From Borborobacter arsenicus (GTDB taxonomy: Bacteria; Pseudomonadota; Alphaproteobacteria; Rhizobiales; Rhizobiaceae), in the NCBI RefSeq assembly GCF_003934165.1, contig NZ_RKST01000015.1, positions 1-64,000 on the forward strand: a DNA stretch of 64,000 nt, in the 5' to 3' direction. The notes below the pieces were generated by a model. The model worked only from the letters and a program-made list of their open reading frames with translations, did not search any database and was not told the origin of the DNA. Of the stretch, positions 63,280 to 64,000 are shown piece after piece; the first letter of the stretch is position 1; each line of letters starts with the position of its first letter. The position numbers and the translations under genes were made by a program.

Positions 63280-63723
63280 CTATTGAGTGATTTCCGGCTC
63301 CACCAGCCTTGCCAGGTTTCGCAGTGATTCCTGCCAGCCGAGATAACAGGCCTCGACCGGAATGGCGTCGGGAATGCCTGCCTGCGTGATATCCAGTTCG
63401 GTGCCGACCGATACCTTCTTCAAGACCACGGTCACCTGTATCTCGCCCGGCAGGTTCGGATCATCGAACCTGTCCGTATAGCGCAGGCGCTCGCCCGCAA
63501 CGAGTTCGACATATTCGCCGCCAAACGCATGGCTTTCGGTCGTGGTGAAATTGCGGAAGGACATTCTGAACGTGCCGCCTACCTTGGGTTCCAGATGATG
63601 AACCGTGCAGGTGAAGCCGTTGGGCGGCAGCCATTTCGCAAGCGCATCCGCTTCAAGGAATGCGCGATAAACCTTGTCCGGGCTGGTCGCCAGAACGCGA
63701 TGCAAGCGTACAGTGCCAGGCAT
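63280..63723 (-). CDS. SRPBCC-family (AHSA1-like) protein
   Basis: The 147-residue protein has the START-like AHSA1 pattern: V-Y-R-A-F-L-E-A-D-A-L-A-K-W, G-G-T-F-R-M-S-F and C-Y-L-G-W-Q-E-S-L. Members bind small hydrophobic ligands and are often stress-linked. It has a 150-bp gap to the next gene on the same strand. Function is unassigned. Confidence 0.85.
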   Translation of the reverse strand: MPGTVRLHRVLATSPDKVYRAFLEADALAKWLPPNGFTCTVHHLEPKVGGTFRMSFRNFTTTESHAFGGEYVELVAGERLRYTDRFDDPNLPGEIQVTVVLKKVSVGTELDITQAGIPDAIPVEACYLGWQESLRNLARLVEPEITQ

Positions 63724-63943
63724 GTCCGTTCTCCTTGTGATTGCGATCTACGCTCCAACGACGAATGAAGCTTGGCCAATTCGACGCAGGATCGGATTTT
63801 TTTGCACAAGCTGCCGCAGAGCACGACATTAGCAGACCCGCCCCTGGTGTCCGCTCACCATCCATTGCAGCCTTTCAGCAGATCGGCATCACAACAAATC
63901 ATGTATTCCTGCCGTTCCTGCGTCTATAGACTGAGTGAACGCA

Positions 63944-64000
63944 ATGGCCGACCAGAGTCGCCTTGGTACGATCAATTCACGGTGCGTGTCGGCCATCGAA
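63944..64000 (+). CDS. Possible partial gene running off the window end
   Basis: An open frame from ATG 63944 (M-A-D-Q-S-R-L-G-T-I) continues to the edge. GAGTGAACGCA upstream is only a weak ribosome-binding site. The same segment holds a perfect 9-bp inverted repeat ATGGCCGAC (63944-63952) and GTCGGCCAT (63988-63996), so it may be structural rather than coding. Confidence 0.2.
   Translation, partial: MADQSRLGTINSRCVSAIE

Overview
The window reads as a chromosomal segment of a GC-rich alphaproteobacterium, most likely Hyphomicrobiales (rhizobial relatives), that oxidises methanol or other C1 compounds and can fix CO2 by the Calvin cycle. The gene content shows this: PQQ biosynthesis, a lanthanide-type XoxF methanol dehydrogenase with its cytochrome and periplasmic partner, a complete red-type (form IC) RuBisCO/Calvin operon with CbbR, and an archaeal-like tetrahydromethanopterin (H4MPT)/methylofuran formaldehyde oxidation module with many cofactor biosynthesis genes. 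The genus cannot be fixed from the sequence alone.

Layout. 1-3.7 kb: the tail of an IS5-like transposase, a PetR/PetP-like regulator pair, ilvE and small accessory genes. 3.9-7.3 kb: pqqABCDE on the minus strand with a good sigma70-like promoter. 7.4-11.4 kb: xoxF-xoxG-xoxJ and a CxxxCW rhodanese-like protein. 12.0-17.1 kb: a quinoprotein-relay set (SoxYZ-like carrier and SoxH-like metallo-hydrolase), a NitT/TauT-type ABC transporter and two small Cys-containing proteins. 17.5 kb: a soluble c-type cytochrome. 17.9-29.2 kb: the Calvin operon cbbF-P-T-G-A-L-S-X-E-(redoxin)-Z, with divergent cbbR at 29.3-30.3 kb. 30.3-35.5 kb: two palindromic elements and a PQQ-linked (Ped-like) ABC export/propeller cluster. 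35.8-53.8 kb: the H4MPT/methylofuran island (mfnB-folB fusion, mfnE-like kinase, archaeal flavoprotein, DHPS-like, DUF447, hydantoinase-like, HisA-like, fae, CitG-like, two ATP-grasp ligases, mch, mtdB, mptG, pterin dehydratase, fhcBADC). 53.8-64 kb: ordinary accessory genes (MerR, L,D-transpeptidase, BA14K, two cold-shock genes, Kazal lipoprotein, LysR, SDR, EamA, aspartoacylase-like, SRPBCC).

How it fits together. PQQ feeds XoxF, which oxidises methanol in the periplasm and passes electrons to XoxG and probably the c2-like cytochrome. Formaldehyde is condensed with H4MPT by Fae, oxidised by MtdB and Mch, and released as formate by FhcABCD on methylofuran. Formate oxidation (genes not in this window) would supply NADH and CO2, which the Calvin operon fixes under CbbR. 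The ABC and relay genes flanking xoxF and the uncharacterised enzymes inside the H4MPT island are the least understood parts and the best places to look for new biology.

No CRISPR array, rRNA or tRNA gene, mxaFI genes or lanmodulin gene were seen. Functions are assigned by recognising family motifs in the translated sequence; no database search was run.
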